64,000 nt of DNA from Clostridium pasteurianum (lineage in GTDB: Bacteria > Bacillota > Clostridia > Clostridiales > Clostridiaceae): the NCBI RefSeq assembly GCF_001705235.1, contig NZ_MCGV01000001.1:2946181-3010180 (forward strand), given 5' to 3'. Numbering within the stretch: position 1 is the stretch's first letter; every line of letters begins with the position of its first letter. The notes under the pieces were generated by a model, which was not told the DNA's origin, ran no database searches, and saw only the letters and a list, made by a program, of their open reading frames with translations. The position numbers were made by a program, and so were the translations under genes. Positions 1 through 8,524 of this stretch are shown here, in pieces.

Positions 1-330
1 TGTGCCGTTCATATACATTGATCTAACTCTTTTTTCAAATAAATCTTGTTGTGAATTTAAATTATTTTTTGCATAATCCAATCTGCTTTCTGTATTTTTC
101 ATATCAGCAGCTACTTTATTCATTTCTTTTTTGTTGCTGTCTATTTGTTTTAATACATCTTGAATTTTACCATTTAAATTCTGAATTTTGCCCTGTATAT
201 TTTTTTTGTCTTCTTGAGTTTGTTTTAATGCATCTGATTCGTTATTGGATGGTTGTGCAGCCATTACATTACTGTTAAGAGTAACGCTTAAAGCCAGCAT
301 TGTAATAACAGATAAAACTCTCTTATTCAA
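1..330 (-). CDS. Secreted coiled-coil protein, N-terminal part (CwlO/PcsB-like), cut by window edge
   Basis: The reading frame runs off the left edge, so only the first 110 residues are seen. A TTG start at 330 follows a strong GAGGGGG ribosome site. Residues 1-25 form a signal peptide (basic MNKR, hydrophobic core, cleavage near VMA-AQ). The rest is Lys/Gln/Asn/Asp-rich with heptad-like spacing, ending RSMYMNGT. This resembles the N-terminal coiled coil of clostridial PcsB/CwlO-type proteins, which usually carry a C-terminal NlpC/P60 or similar hydrolase domain. That domain lies outside the window, so the enzymatic role is inferred only. Confidence 0.75.
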   Translation of the reverse strand, partial: MNKRVLSVITMLALSVTLNSNVMAAQPSNNESDALKQTQEDKKNIQGKIQNLNGKIQDVLKQIDSNKKEMNKVAADMKNTESRLDYAKNNLNSQQDLFEKRVRSMYMNGT

Positions 331-366
331 TTGCTTTCCCCCTCAGATTTAATTATAACTTCTTCT

Positions 367-395
367 ATGATAACACATTAGGTGGCATATGTAAA
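367..395 (-). promoter_or_regulatory. Sigma-A type promoter of the coiled-coil protein
   Basis: Read on the minus strand: TTTACA (395-390), 17 bp spacer, TATCAT (372-367), about 37 bp before the TTG start at 330. Good match to a vegetative promoter; inferred from sequence only. Confidence 0.6.
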
Positions 396-535
396 ATTTT
401 AGGTGTCAAAATCTTACATAACAGTAAATTTGAATTAAAAAAACTGTTATATAATACAGGAGCATTTTATGTTAAAATATATAAGTGGATGCCTTTGAAT
501 CCAATTTAATAGTAAATGTTTAAGGAGTGGTAATA

Positions 536-1432
536 GTGTGTGTAAAATTAGAAAATGAAATTTTTAAAGTTGAGGTAGCAGAAAATGGAGCAGAACTTAC
601 AAGTCTAAAAAGTAAAAAAAATGAAAATGAATATATTTGGACAGCAGATTCTAAGTATTGGGGAAGACATGCACCTATTTTGTTTCCTATAGTTGGAAGA
701 CTTAAAAATAATCAATATAGAATTAATGATAAGGTTTATGATTTACCCCAACATGGCTTTGCTAGAGATATGAAATTTCAAGTTGAAAGTAAAAGTGATG
801 ATAAGGTTGTGTTTAAGCTTTTATGGGATGAAGAAACTATAAAAAAGTACCCATATAAATTTGAATTAAGAGTTACATATGTACTTAATGGAGATACAAT
901 TGAAATTTCTTATAATGTAAAGAACGTAGATGATAAGGATATAGTATTTTCTATAGGTGCTCATACTGGATTTAACTGCCCAGTCATTGGAAAGCAATCT
1001 GAAGAGGATGAGTTAAAGTTCAATAATTATTATTTTGAGTTTGAAAAGCCAGAGACAGTAGGAGTTTCAAGACTTAATGGCGATTCTTTGCTTAGAAGAA
1101 ATACATCTCCATTTTTGTATGCTTCAAATATAATAAATTTAGATGAAAAATTGTTTAAGCAGGGAGTACTGATATTTAAAGATTTAAATTCAAAGAGTAT
1201 TTCACTTAAGAATAACAAAAATAAAAGTACAATAACAGTAAAATTTGATGGATTTCCTTATCTTGGATTATGGTCTAAAGAAAGTGGTGCACCATTTGTA
1301 TGTATAGAACCATGGTTTGGTCATGCTGATTTTGAAGATTTTAATGGCGATTTTAGAGAAAAAGAAGATGGAATTAAACTTGAAGCAGGAAAAGAATTTA
1401 CATGTACATATTCTATTAGTATTAATGAATAA
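536..1432 (+). CDS. Aldose 1-epimerase family protein (LacX-like)
   Basis: 298-residue protein of the galactose-mutarotase-like fold, close to the LacX-type group. These proteins bind hexoses or hexose phosphates and are predicted to interconvert anomers in the cytoplasm; the true substrate is not known. Visible family motifs are RHAPILFP (about residue 44), HGFAR (about 73), GAHTGFN (about 140, with a conserved His) and the C-terminal WFGHADF. The frame is open from a GTG at 527, but AAGGAG at 522-527 sits 8 bases before the GTG at 536, so 536 is chosen. It stands alone; a long hairpin repeat follows the stop. Confidence 0.85.
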   Translation: MCVKLENEIFKVEVAENGAELTSLKSKKNENEYIWTADSKYWGRHAPILFPIVGRLKNNQYRINDKVYDLPQHGFARDMKFQVESKSDDKVVFKLLWDEETIKKYPYKFELRVTYVLNGDTIEISYNVKNVDDKDIVFSIGAHTGFNCPVIGKQSEEDELKFNNYYFEFEKPETVGVSRLNGDSLLRRNTSPFLYASNIINLDEKLFKQGVLIFKDLNSKSISLKNNKNKSTITVKFDGFPYLGLWSKESGAPFVCIEPWFGHADFEDFNGDFREKEDGIKLEAGKEFTCTYSISINE

Positions 1433-1438
1433 GCGGCT

Positions 1439-1630
1439 GGGCAGTAACAGTATTTTAGAACATTAAATAAAACTCATAAGACTAAGCTTCAAATTATAAA
1501 AATCCTAAGAAGTTTCAATAACTCGCTAAAAAGAAGCTCAGACAAATTGAAACATCTAAGTCTTTTTATAATTTGAAGCAAAGTCTTATTGAGTTTTATT
1601 TAAATTGTTCTTAAAATACTGTTACTGCCC
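1439..1630 (+). repeat. Long palindromic repeat, copy 1 (behind the epimerase gene)
   Basis: Imperfect inverted repeat of about 190 bp. The outer arms GGGCAGTAACAG and CTGTTACTGCCC pair perfectly; inner arms pair through GCTTCAAATTATAAAAA (left) and its complement. The apex carries the family signature AATAACTCGCT ... GCTCAGACAAATT. The inner arm sequence differs from other copies but still pairs. It probably also works as a strong 3' RNA stem behind the gene. Confidence 0.85.
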
Positions 1631-1835
1631 ATAAAGGGTAAAGGCAAGGAAGATTTTCTTCCGCTAGAGCTACCGAAAATCTGAATTAAAAGCTTTCTGT
1701 AGTGAAATGAAGGAAAGGTGTAATTGATTTACTACTTTTACGATTTACCACTTTAACGTGATAAAATTTTATGATATTATATAAATATACAATTTTATTT
1801 ATACATACAAAAATTTTAGTTTAGAGGGTGAAGCT
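1631..1835. other. Intergenic: repeat tail box and hisC upstream region
   Basis: Starts with the tail box that usually follows the long palindrome (GGCAAGGAAGATTTTCTTCC, 1650-1670). A reverse-orientation relative, TTTCTGTAGTGAAATGAAGG, lies near 1694. The final 80 bases are very AT-rich and should hold the hisC promoter, with TATTATAT near 1775 as a possible -10; no confident -35 was seen. Confidence 0.45.
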
Positions 1836-2906
1836 ATGAGTAAGTTTTGGAATGAGCGTGTAAAAAAGTTAAAACCATATGTTCCAGGTGAACAGCCTAA
1901 AGATCAGAAATATATAAAATTAAATACAAATGAAAATCCATATCCACCGTCGCCTAAGGTAATAGAGGCTATAAATAAGGTTGCAGATTATAGACTTAAA
2001 TTGTACCCAGATGCCAATTGTGATTCACTTAAGAAAACTATTGCTGAATATTACAACTTATCTCAAGATGAAATTTTTATAGGCAATGGTTCAGATGAAG
2101 TTTTGGCATTTTCTTTTATGACTTTTTTTAGTCCTAAGAAAACTGTATTTTTTGCAGATATAACATACAGTTTCTATAAGGTTTATGCCAATTTATTAGA
2201 TTTGAATTGCAAATTAATTCCTTTAAAAGATGACTTTAGTATTGATGTAGATGAGTTTTGTAAAGATAATGGAGGAGTAATAATTCCAAATCCTAATGCG
2301 CCTACTGCAAAATATATTGGACTTGAAGCAATAAAGAAAATATTGGATTCAAATCCTGACTCTGTTGTTATAATAGACGAGGCCTATATAGATTTTGGTG
2401 GCGAATCAGCAGTTAAATTTATAAATGATTATCCGAACCTTTTAATAATTCAAACATTTTCTAAATCAAGAGCTTTAGCTGGTCTTAGAGTTGGTTTTGC
2501 AATGGGAAATCATGAGCTTATAGAAGGACTTGAGAGAATAAAAAATTCTATAAATTCTTATACTTTGGATACAATTGCACTTGCAGGAGCTGAAGCTGCT
2601 TTTAAGGATAAAGAATATTTTGAAGATACAAGAAAAAAAATCATAAAAACTAGAGATAGAGTAAGTGAAGAATTAAGAAAAATAGGATTTAAAGTTATTG
2701 ATTCAAAAGCTAACTTTATATTTATAAGTCATCCTAAGGTTTACGCAGAGGATATATTTAAAGAATTAAGAAGAAGAGGAATATTAGTGAGATACTTTAA
2801 TGATTCAAGAATTGATAATTATTTGCGAGTCAGCATAGGGAATGATGAAGAGATGGATAGGTTTGTGAAAGAAATTAAAGAAATTAGCAGCATTTTGGAA
2901 CGTTAA
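1836..2906 (+). CDS. hisC: Histidinol-phosphate aminotransferase
   Basis: 356-residue class I/II PLP aminotransferase that transaminates imidazole-acetol phosphate with glutamate in histidine synthesis; some family members also accept aromatic 2-oxo acids. Seen: KLNTNENPYPPSP near the N-terminus, GNGSDEVL (phosphate-binding region), NPNAPTA, DEAYIDF, and the Schiff-base lysine at residue 210 in TFSKSRALAGLR. ATG follows GAGGGTG. The gene is isolated from any his operon in this window. The last codons (ISSILER and stop) lie inside the left arm of a long palindromic repeat, so the C-terminal tail is supplied by the repeat. Confidence 0.93.
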   Translation: MSKFWNERVKKLKPYVPGEQPKDQKYIKLNTNENPYPPSPKVIEAINKVADYRLKLYPDANCDSLKKTIAEYYNLSQDEIFIGNGSDEVLAFSFMTFFSPKKTVFFADITYSFYKVYANLLDLNCKLIPLKDDFSIDVDEFCKDNGGVIIPNPNAPTAKYIGLEAIKKILDSNPDSVVIIDEAYIDFGGESAVKFINDYPNLLIIQTFSKSRALAGLRVGFAMGNHELIEGLERIKNSINSYTLDTIALAGAEAAFKDKEYFEDTRKKIIKTRDRVSEELRKIGFKVIDSKANFIFISHPKVYAEDIFKELRRRGILVRYFNDSRIDNYLRVSIGNDEEMDRFVKEIKEISSILER

Positions 2907-3064
2907 ACAAATTCTATAAATCTAAGATCAAAAAATAATGAAATACTAAGAGTTTTTAATAACTCCCTATCGGTCAGACAAATTAAAAACTCTAAGTATT
3001 TCATTATTTTTTGACCAAGATTTATTAGAATTTTTTTAAATCGTTCCAAAATGCTGCTAATTTC
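2880..3064 (+). repeat. Long palindromic repeat, copy 2, overlapping the hisC 3' end
   Basis: The left outer arm GAAATTAGCAGCATTTTGG (from 2880, coding) has a perfect inverted partner ending at 3064. Inner arms pair through AAAAAATAATGAAATAC and its complement. The apex is AATAACTCCCTATCGGTCAGACAAATT. 27 bases of the element are hisC coding sequence including the stop codon. Confidence 0.9.
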
Positions 3065-3257
3065 TTTTTGGGGTAAAACAAGGAAAAAATTCCTCCGTGC
3101 CTACGGAATTTTGGGCTTAGACTATGTTTGAGGTAAATGTTAAGACAGCATGTATTTTATACAGTAAGTAGATTAAAAAGTTATTACTAATCAGTAAATT
3201 AAGTTATAAGCTTTTCGTAGTGGAACGGAGAAAAGGTATCATTGTTTCACTTATAAA
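3065..3257. repeat. Repeat tail boxes behind hisC
   Basis: Contains the tail box GGAAAAAATTCCTCCGTGCC at about 3082, whose TCCGT/ACGGA and AATTCC/GGAATT can form alternative small hairpins. A reverse-orientation relative (CTTTTCGTAGTGGAACGGAG) lies near 3210 and belongs to the reversed half-copy that follows. The bases between show no gene. Confidence 0.55.
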
Positions 3258-3342
3258 GCGAAGCAATAGTATTTTGGGAACGATTTAAATAAAATTCAAT
3301 AAGCCTTGCCCAAAATTATAAAAAGACTTAGAAATTTTATTG
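3258..3342 (-). repeat. Half of a long palindromic repeat, reverse orientation
   Basis: Read on the minus strand this is only the right half of the family: AAAATTTCTAAGTC, ATTTAAATCGTTCCCAAAAT, ACTATTGCTTCGC. The other arm is missing; the sequence breaks at the apex straight into a broken patatin gene. It looks like a deletion with an endpoint at the palindrome centre. Confidence 0.75.
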
Positions 3343-3795
3343 TTATAATCTAGAGTTATAGTTCTGATGTCATCTTTTTCACGTACAAACATTCCTGAGT
3401 CGTAGTTTAAAGGAGTACTTACTAAATCTATAAGATATGGGAGTATATTTGTTTTACCTTTAAGAATATTACTTGCGGTTTTGTTTATTTTTATTCCGAA
3501 TGTTGGCCACTCAGGTATTCCTTAAACATCGAAGATCCATATTGGAAAGTTGCTCAAGAGACCACCATCAACAATAAAACTGTATGGTGAAGTATTTTTT
3601 AGAATGTAGGGAGTAAAATAAAGTGGTATAGAACAACTCATGCGCACTGCTTTTGCAATACTGAATTCCATGGGATCAATATTGTATTTTCTTAGGTCAT
3701 CTGGCAAAATCATTATTCTCCTCAAGTGCCTTGAGTACACCGACGTAGCCTATACCTAAAACACCTTCACCTTGAAACACTATATCAACGTTCAT
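3343..3795 (-). pseudogene. Patatin-like phospholipase, degraded
   Basis: An ATG at 3795 behind TTGAGGT opens with MNVDIVFQGEGVLGIGYVG, the oxyanion-loop start of patatin-like proteins (normally GGGxKG). The segment with the GxSxG serine nucleophile is absent. The frame shifts near 3740 to a later patatin region (LPDDLRKYNIDP, AVRMSCSIP, then VDGGLLSNFP with the catalytic Asp). A TAA stop at 3522 interrupts a third family-like stretch, GIPEWPTFGIKINK. The 3' end runs into a half palindrome. A deletion, a frameshift and a stop together make it non-functional. Confidence 0.85.
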
Positions 3796-4021
3796 TTTGC
3801 TACCTCAAAATTTATGCTATCATAATATAAGTATTTTTTTGTAATGAAAATGGTACTTAAAAATGCTTATAATAGTCAAAAATTCTCGCAATTAATTATA
3901 GTTATAAAAATTTTACATTAATTTTATATTGAATTTATTTCCTAAATGTATAATATAAGTGATTTGGATAAAAATAATACTTTAGGATAGAAATACGCTG
4001 TGAATTTAAGAGGTGTACATT

Positions 4022-5218
4022 TTGAAAAATAAAATTGGTATAATGTATGATAACATAAGTGGAAATACGGGAGATGCAGCCATTGGTATTAGCCTGAAAA
4101 AAATGATGAAAGAACTAAAAGTGGATTTTGAAGAGGTTTTACTCAATGATATTTCTTCGTTTAAATATAATACTGTAATAATAGGGGGAGGGCACTTAAT
4201 AAGGGAAAATAGTGACTTTTTTTATGATAAGTTTAAATTGAGGGGGAGAAATATTTTAAATGCTGTTGGTGTTGTTGGAAATCCTAAAGACTTATATTAC
4301 TTAAGGGATTATAAATATGTTACCTTTAGGAGTACGGGTGATATGAAGAAGGCTCAATATACAGGTAAGGAAAGCAGTGTTGTACCGTGTACTACTATGC
4401 TTTTAGAGGATTTAAAAGGAAGTTTTCCTATAGAAATAAAAAAACCAAGCATTGGAATTCATCTTATTCCCAATCTTTTTTCAGGTGAAGAGGAGGAAAT
4501 ATTAATAGAGTGGATATCTAAACTGCCGTATAATATATATTTTATTCCAATAACGCATTATAATTACGATTATAATTATATGTATAAGCTTAGCAAAAGA
4601 ATTGCGAATGCTACTATACTTCCCATAATGAAGCCTCTTGAAGTATTTACGGTTATGGGAAAGTTTAATTATGTTATTACATGTTCACTTCACGGTTCAA
4701 TATTTTCATATATACATAATGTGCCTTTTATATTGATGGATCAGGAAAAAAGCAGATTCTTTCTTGAGGATAGAAATTTACAGGCAAATTTATTTGGAAA
4801 TTTAGAGGAAATGATTAATTTATCAGAAGCTATGCTAAATAAACCTTTGGATTATTCTAAACTTATATCAAAAGATAAGAAAATTCTTGATAATCATATG
4901 AAAACAATAAAGGAACTTATTCCAGGCAATGGGGTTAGCTTAATAAATGAAAACAATAAAAATTGTGAAACAACTCAATTAAACATGCAGAACTCTATTC
5001 TTCAAAATAATATGAATAAATTAATATGTGAATTGGAGCAGTATAAAATAAACTTGGGAAATGCAAATCATGAATTAAATAAATGTAGAAAAAAAAGTTT
5101 ATACTATCAAAATTCACTGTATAAAATCCATAATTCACGCGGATGGAAATTTTTAAAGAGACTTTATTCCATAGAAGATTTTGTAATGAAAAAAGTTAAA
5201 ACTATATTTTGGTGTTGA
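4022..5218 (+). CDS. Polysaccharide pyruvyl transferase family protein
   Basis: About 398 residues. The first 270 resemble the PF04230 family, which moves a pyruvyl ketal from PEP to sugars of cell-wall or capsular glycans: NISGNTGDAAIG at the start, IIGGGHLI, and the signature CSLHGSIFSYIHNVPFILMD at about residue 220. After residue 300 comes an Asn/Lys-rich, probably coiled-coil tail ending NSRGWKFLKRLY, a tail common on clostridial glycosyltransferases. AAGAGG at 4008-4013 favours the TTG start at 4022 over the GTG at 4013. It stands alone, so the acceptor sugar is unknown. Confidence 0.78.
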   Translation: MKNKIGIMYDNISGNTGDAAIGISLKKMMKELKVDFEEVLLNDISSFKYNTVIIGGGHLIRENSDFFYDKFKLRGRNILNAVGVVGNPKDLYYLRDYKYVTFRSTGDMKKAQYTGKESSVVPCTTMLLEDLKGSFPIEIKKPSIGIHLIPNLFSGEEEEILIEWISKLPYNIYFIPITHYNYDYNYMYKLSKRIANATILPIMKPLEVFTVMGKFNYVITCSLHGSIFSYIHNVPFILMDQEKSRFFLEDRNLQANLFGNLEEMINLSEAMLNKPLDYSKLISKDKKILDNHMKTIKELIPGNGVSLINENNKNCETTQLNMQNSILQNNMNKLICELEQYKINLGNANHELNKCRKKSLYYQNSLYKIHNSRGWKFLKRLYSIEDFVMKKVKTIFWC

Positions 5219-5393
5219 GAATAAAAAAACATATCCTATTTTCTATTCAATATAAATAAAACTTCTCTTCTAAATCAGTATGTTTTTGGAAATAAATGAT
5301 ATTATGAACCAATCCAAGATGAGCTTCGATTAATTATAATTATGTGTAATTTTATGTTAAAATGTATATAAGCTTATTTTGGAGGAAGTATAT

Positions 5394-6578
5394 ATGAATA
5401 ATAATGCAATACGTATGGTGATGGGAATTAATTATGGCATGTTTGTAATAATTATGATTATGGATTGTCTTTATAATTATAATAAATGGATTCCGATTAT
5501 AACTTTATATTTAATTTTCATGACATTATACACAATTAATGCTTTTGCACTACATAATGTTCCAATAAAGGTAAGACGAAATAGGCTTGCATTTTTTTTA
5601 TTATATTCTATTGAAGTTAGTTTAATATTTATAATTAATAGGATAGACACTACAATTATATCCAATAGTCTTTATTTCTTTATTATAGCTGATATAGTTA
5701 TTGATGAGACTTATATTTGGAGTATTATATGTTCTTTTATTTTGTGTACAATATCATCTATTGCAATTTTAAACAAGCCTTACGATAAAGGTACTATTGT
5801 TATATTAATAATGGGTAGTTTCCTAATTCTTGTTATAGTTTATCTTATATTTTTTCTGATAAATAGACTTTTAAATCAAAACTTACTTATACAAGAATCA
5901 CTAAAAGATGCAACTATAAAAAAGATGGAAAAGGATTCTATGTATGATGATTTAAGGGTTGCTTATGAAAAGGTAGAAACAATGACAGCACTTAAGGAAA
6001 GAAATAGAATTGCAAGGGAAATACATGATACTGTTGGACATACTCTTACTACAGTGTTAGTAGAAATTGAAGCATGCAAAAGACTTATGGCAAAAGATAA
6101 TATAGAAAAGTCTCTAGAAAAACTTGACTTAGCTCAGGGGCAGGTAAGGAAGGGTCTTAATAGTATAAGAGAATCTGTACGTATACTTGAAAAGGGAAAT
6201 GAGATAATGGATTTCTATTCTGAACTAAAATCCATTGCTGCTGAGACTGAAAAACATTCGGGCGTTATAATAAAATTTCAAGTAGATGAAAGTATAAAAT
6301 TTAGTGAGGATCAGAAGAAAGTTATAATATCAACTTTCGTAGAGGGATTAACTAATGGTATAAAACATGGTAATAGTACAGCGTTTCTCCTAAAGATATA
6401 TAGAGAAAATGAAAGAGCATACTTTTCACTGGAGAACAATGGAAAGGCATCAGATGTAATTGTGCCTGGTTTTGGATTGAGGGCAATGAAAGGTAGAGCA
6501 GAAGAAATAGGAGCAGATTTTAGTGTATTATCTAAAAGTGGAGAGGGTTTTGGAATATATTTATCATTTGAAGTTTAA
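5394..6578 (+). CDS. Sensor histidine kinase, NarL/DesK type
   Basis: 394 residues. The N-terminal 165 residues hold about five or six membrane helices and no large external loop. A short coiled coil leads to a HisKA_3 dimerisation domain with the phospho-acceptor His211 in RNRIAREIHDTVGHTL. The C-terminal HATPase_c domain shows the N-box EGLTNGIKHG and the G-box GFGLRAMKGRAEEIG. GGAGG lies 8 bases before this ATG. The response regulator starts 22 bp downstream, forming a cognate pair. With a membrane-buried sensor and neighbouring ABC genes, sensing of envelope stress or a membrane-active peptide is likely but inferred. Confidence 0.92.
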   Translation: MNNNAIRMVMGINYGMFVIIMIMDCLYNYNKWIPIITLYLIFMTLYTINAFALHNVPIKVRRNRLAFFLLYSIEVSLIFIINRIDTTIISNSLYFFIIADIVIDETYIWSIICSFILCTISSIAILNKPYDKGTIVILIMGSFLILVIVYLIFFLINRLLNQNLLIQESLKDATIKKMEKDSMYDDLRVAYEKVETMTALKERNRIAREIHDTVGHTLTTVLVEIEACKRLMAKDNIEKSLEKLDLAQGQVRKGLNSIRESVRILEKGNEIMDFYSELKSIAAETEKHSGVIIKFQVDESIKFSEDQKKVIISTFVEGLTNGIKHGNSTAFLLKIYRENERAYFSLENNGKASDVIVPGFGLRAMKGRAEEIGADFSVLSKSGEGFGIYLSFEV

Positions 6579-6600
6579 TAGTTATTATATGAGGTGAAAT

Positions 6601-7266
6601 ATGGATAATATAAAAATACTTATAGCAGATGATCAAACACTTATGAGAGATGGATTAAAGACAATACTTGAGCTTGAAGAAAATTTTGAAATAGTAGGGA
6701 CAGTTCAAAATGGAGAAGAGGTTTTAAAGTTTTGCAAAGAAAATAGGCCGGATTTAGTGCTTATGGATATAAGGATGCCTAAAATGGATGGAGTAAAATG
6801 TACTAAAATATTAAAAAGCCTCTATAAAGATATAAAGATTTTAATACTTACTACTTTTAATGATACAGAATACATAATAGAAGCTTTAAATTATGGGGCA
6901 GAGGGATACATATTAAAGGACATAGAAGGTGATGAACTTATTAAAGCTGTAAATGATGCTTATAAAGGTTCACTTATGCTGCCATCAAAGGTAGCTAAAA
7001 AACTTGCTCAAAGTATTTCAAAAAGCACTGTTATTGTCGGTACTGAAGCTAAAAAAGTACTAAAAAATTTTTCAAACAGGGAAGAAGAAATTGCCAAAAT
7101 GATAGTTGGCGGGTTTAATAACAAGCAGATAGCATCATCTCTTTTTATTTCTGAGGGTACAGTGAAAAATTATATAAGTAATATTTATGGTAAGATTGAA
7201 ACTTCAAATAGGCTTGAGGCGGCTAAAATTTTAAAGTCTATGTTTGAAGATAAGTTTAGTCAATAA
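6601..7266 (+). CDS. Response regulator, NarL/FixJ family
   Basis: 221 residues. Receiver domain with acidic pair ADDQ at residues 9-11, phospho-acceptor Asp56 in LVLMDIRMPKMDG, Thr in LILTTF and Lys in YILKD. The C-terminal LuxR-type helix-turn-helix reads NREEEIAKMIVGGFNNKQIA...SEGTVKNYISNIY. It is the partner of the kinase just upstream. A conserved 56-bp module with an inverted GTCAT/ATGAC element lies before the next gene at 7378 and again before 11984, and is the best candidate target. That link is inferred from position and spacing. Confidence 0.93.
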   Translation: MDNIKILIADDQTLMRDGLKTILELEENFEIVGTVQNGEEVLKFCKENRPDLVLMDIRMPKMDGVKCTKILKSLYKDIKILILTTFNDTEYIIEALNYGAEGYILKDIEGDELIKAVNDAYKGSLMLPSKVAKKLAQSISKSTVIVGTEAKKVLKNFSNREEEIAKMIVGGFNNKQIASSLFISEGTVKNYISNIYGKIETSNRLEAAKILKSMFEDKFSQ

Positions 7267-7279
7267 AAATGTTTGGTTT

Positions 7280-7335
7280 AGTCATTAAATATATGACCAT
7301 GGTAACTTTTTTATTACTTTTAATTTTAATATAAT
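7280..7335 (+). promoter_or_regulatory. Conserved promoter module, copy 1 (ABC cassette)
   Basis: AGTCAT at 7280, then GTCAT-N7-ATGAC as an inverted repeat, GGTAACTTTTTTATTACTT from 7301, and TATAAT at 7330-7335. No good -35 hexamer is present, as in activator-dependent promoters. The same elements recur at identical spacing at 11848-11903. Likely bound by the response regulator encoded just upstream; inferred. Confidence 0.6.
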
Positions 7336-7377
7336 GATTAAGAAATATGATTTTAATAATCTGGAAGGAATATGCTT

Positions 7378-8514
7378 ATGAAACCATTGTCTGCATTTAA
7401 TTACAATAGAAATAATAAGATGAAATTTTTAAGTTCAATTGTTTCAGTAGCTGTTGCAGTTGGTTTTTTGTATATGGTAATCACTTTTGTTAAAAGTACG
7501 GATAATTCAATTTATAGAGCCATTTTGAATTTTAAAGATTATTCTATATGTATTCCGTATTCAAAGTCAAAAGGAATTCCTAAAAATATATTATATAAAA
7601 TACAAAGTGATAAAAATGTGGATAAAATAATACCGATGCAAAAGTATGATATAAGATATGTTATTCCATATGAAGATTCATCTACAAAGATTCTAGCCAT
7701 GAGAAATGATGATATGAATTATTTTATAGTTAAAGCTCATGATAATATAATGAGTGGAAGGCTTCCGAAAGATGGCAAAAATGAAATTGCAGTTCACTAT
7801 GATGAAGCAAAAAATCAGAAAATTAAAGTTGGAGATATAGTTGGAAAGAAAACAAAACTTCTTAATGATATTGATGGTGATTATAAAGTAGTCGGTATAA
7901 TAGGTGGGGAAAACTTAATATCTTTGATGTCAGCTAATGAAGATTCTATGCCTAATTATGAAAATAATGAAAAGTCAAATACAGATGGATTTATTATTGT
8001 GCCTAAAAGTGGACATATAAATGAAATGAATAAATTTATTGAAAAGATTTCGGGAAAACAAGTGGAAGTATATACTTTAAATAATTTGAAGGATCAATTT
8101 GATAAAGCAGAAAATAATTTGGGTATGTTTAATATCTTTATTATAGCTTCAATCTTTCTAATGGTAGTTACGGTTGGAAGCTCTAGGTGTATACAATTTT
8201 TAAATAGAAAAGAAGAACTTGGAATACTAAATGCAATAGGTTACAGCAAAAGAAAAATTTTAAAAAGATCTTTAATTGAGGTTTTAGAGACAAATGCATT
8301 GTCCTATATTTTAGGATTGATTTTTGGAATTGGTATGAGTCTTTTATGGAAAAAATATGTATTTGAGGCATCTGGTGCAGTTGGGATTGTATTTAATTTA
8401 GAAGCATTTGTAATAGCACTTTATATACCGCTGTTTACGGCACTTTTTACTATAGTACCTATAAATGTAATGATAAGCAGGCTTGATCCAATTAATATGA
8501 TTGAAGAGAATTAG
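7378..8514 (+). CDS. ABC transporter permease, FtsX-like (first of a pair)
   Basis: 378 residues in the MacB/FtsX topology: one N-terminal membrane helix (about 17-40), an external domain of some 200 residues, then three C-terminal helices with the FtsX signature NRKEELGILNAIGYSKRKI. AAGGAA at 7365 places the start at the second ATG (7378), giving MKPLSAFNY, which aligns with MKPLGAANY of the second permease. It is first in a permease-ATPase-permease operon. This family mostly drives extracellular mechanical work or efflux or sensing of peptides rather than import. Confidence 0.88.
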   Translation: MKPLSAFNYNRNNKMKFLSSIVSVAVAVGFLYMVITFVKSTDNSIYRAILNFKDYSICIPYSKSKGIPKNILYKIQSDKNVDKIIPMQKYDIRYVIPYEDSSTKILAMRNDDMNYFIVKAHDNIMSGRLPKDGKNEIAVHYDEAKNQKIKVGDIVGKKTKLLNDIDGDYKVVGIIGGENLISLMSANEDSMPNYENNEKSNTDGFIIVPKSGHINEMNKFIEKISGKQVEVYTLNNLKDQFDKAENNLGMFNIFIIASIFLMVVTVGSSRCIQFLNRKEELGILNAIGYSKRKILKRSLIEVLETNALSYILGLIFGIGMSLLWKKYVFEASGAVGIVFNLEAFVIALYIPLFTALFTIVPINVMISRLDPINMIEEN

Positions 8515-8524
8515 GGGTGAAAAA

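Noticed and set aside
51..278. Plus-strand open frame near the left edge
   Set aside because: It is antisense to the secreted coiled-coil protein, which has a signal peptide, promoter and ribosome site.
1439..1630. Simple intrinsic terminators as the full explanation for the long palindromes
   Set aside because: Stems of 80-90 bp with conserved apex, tail box and co-varying arms go far beyond a terminator, though they may also terminate transcription.
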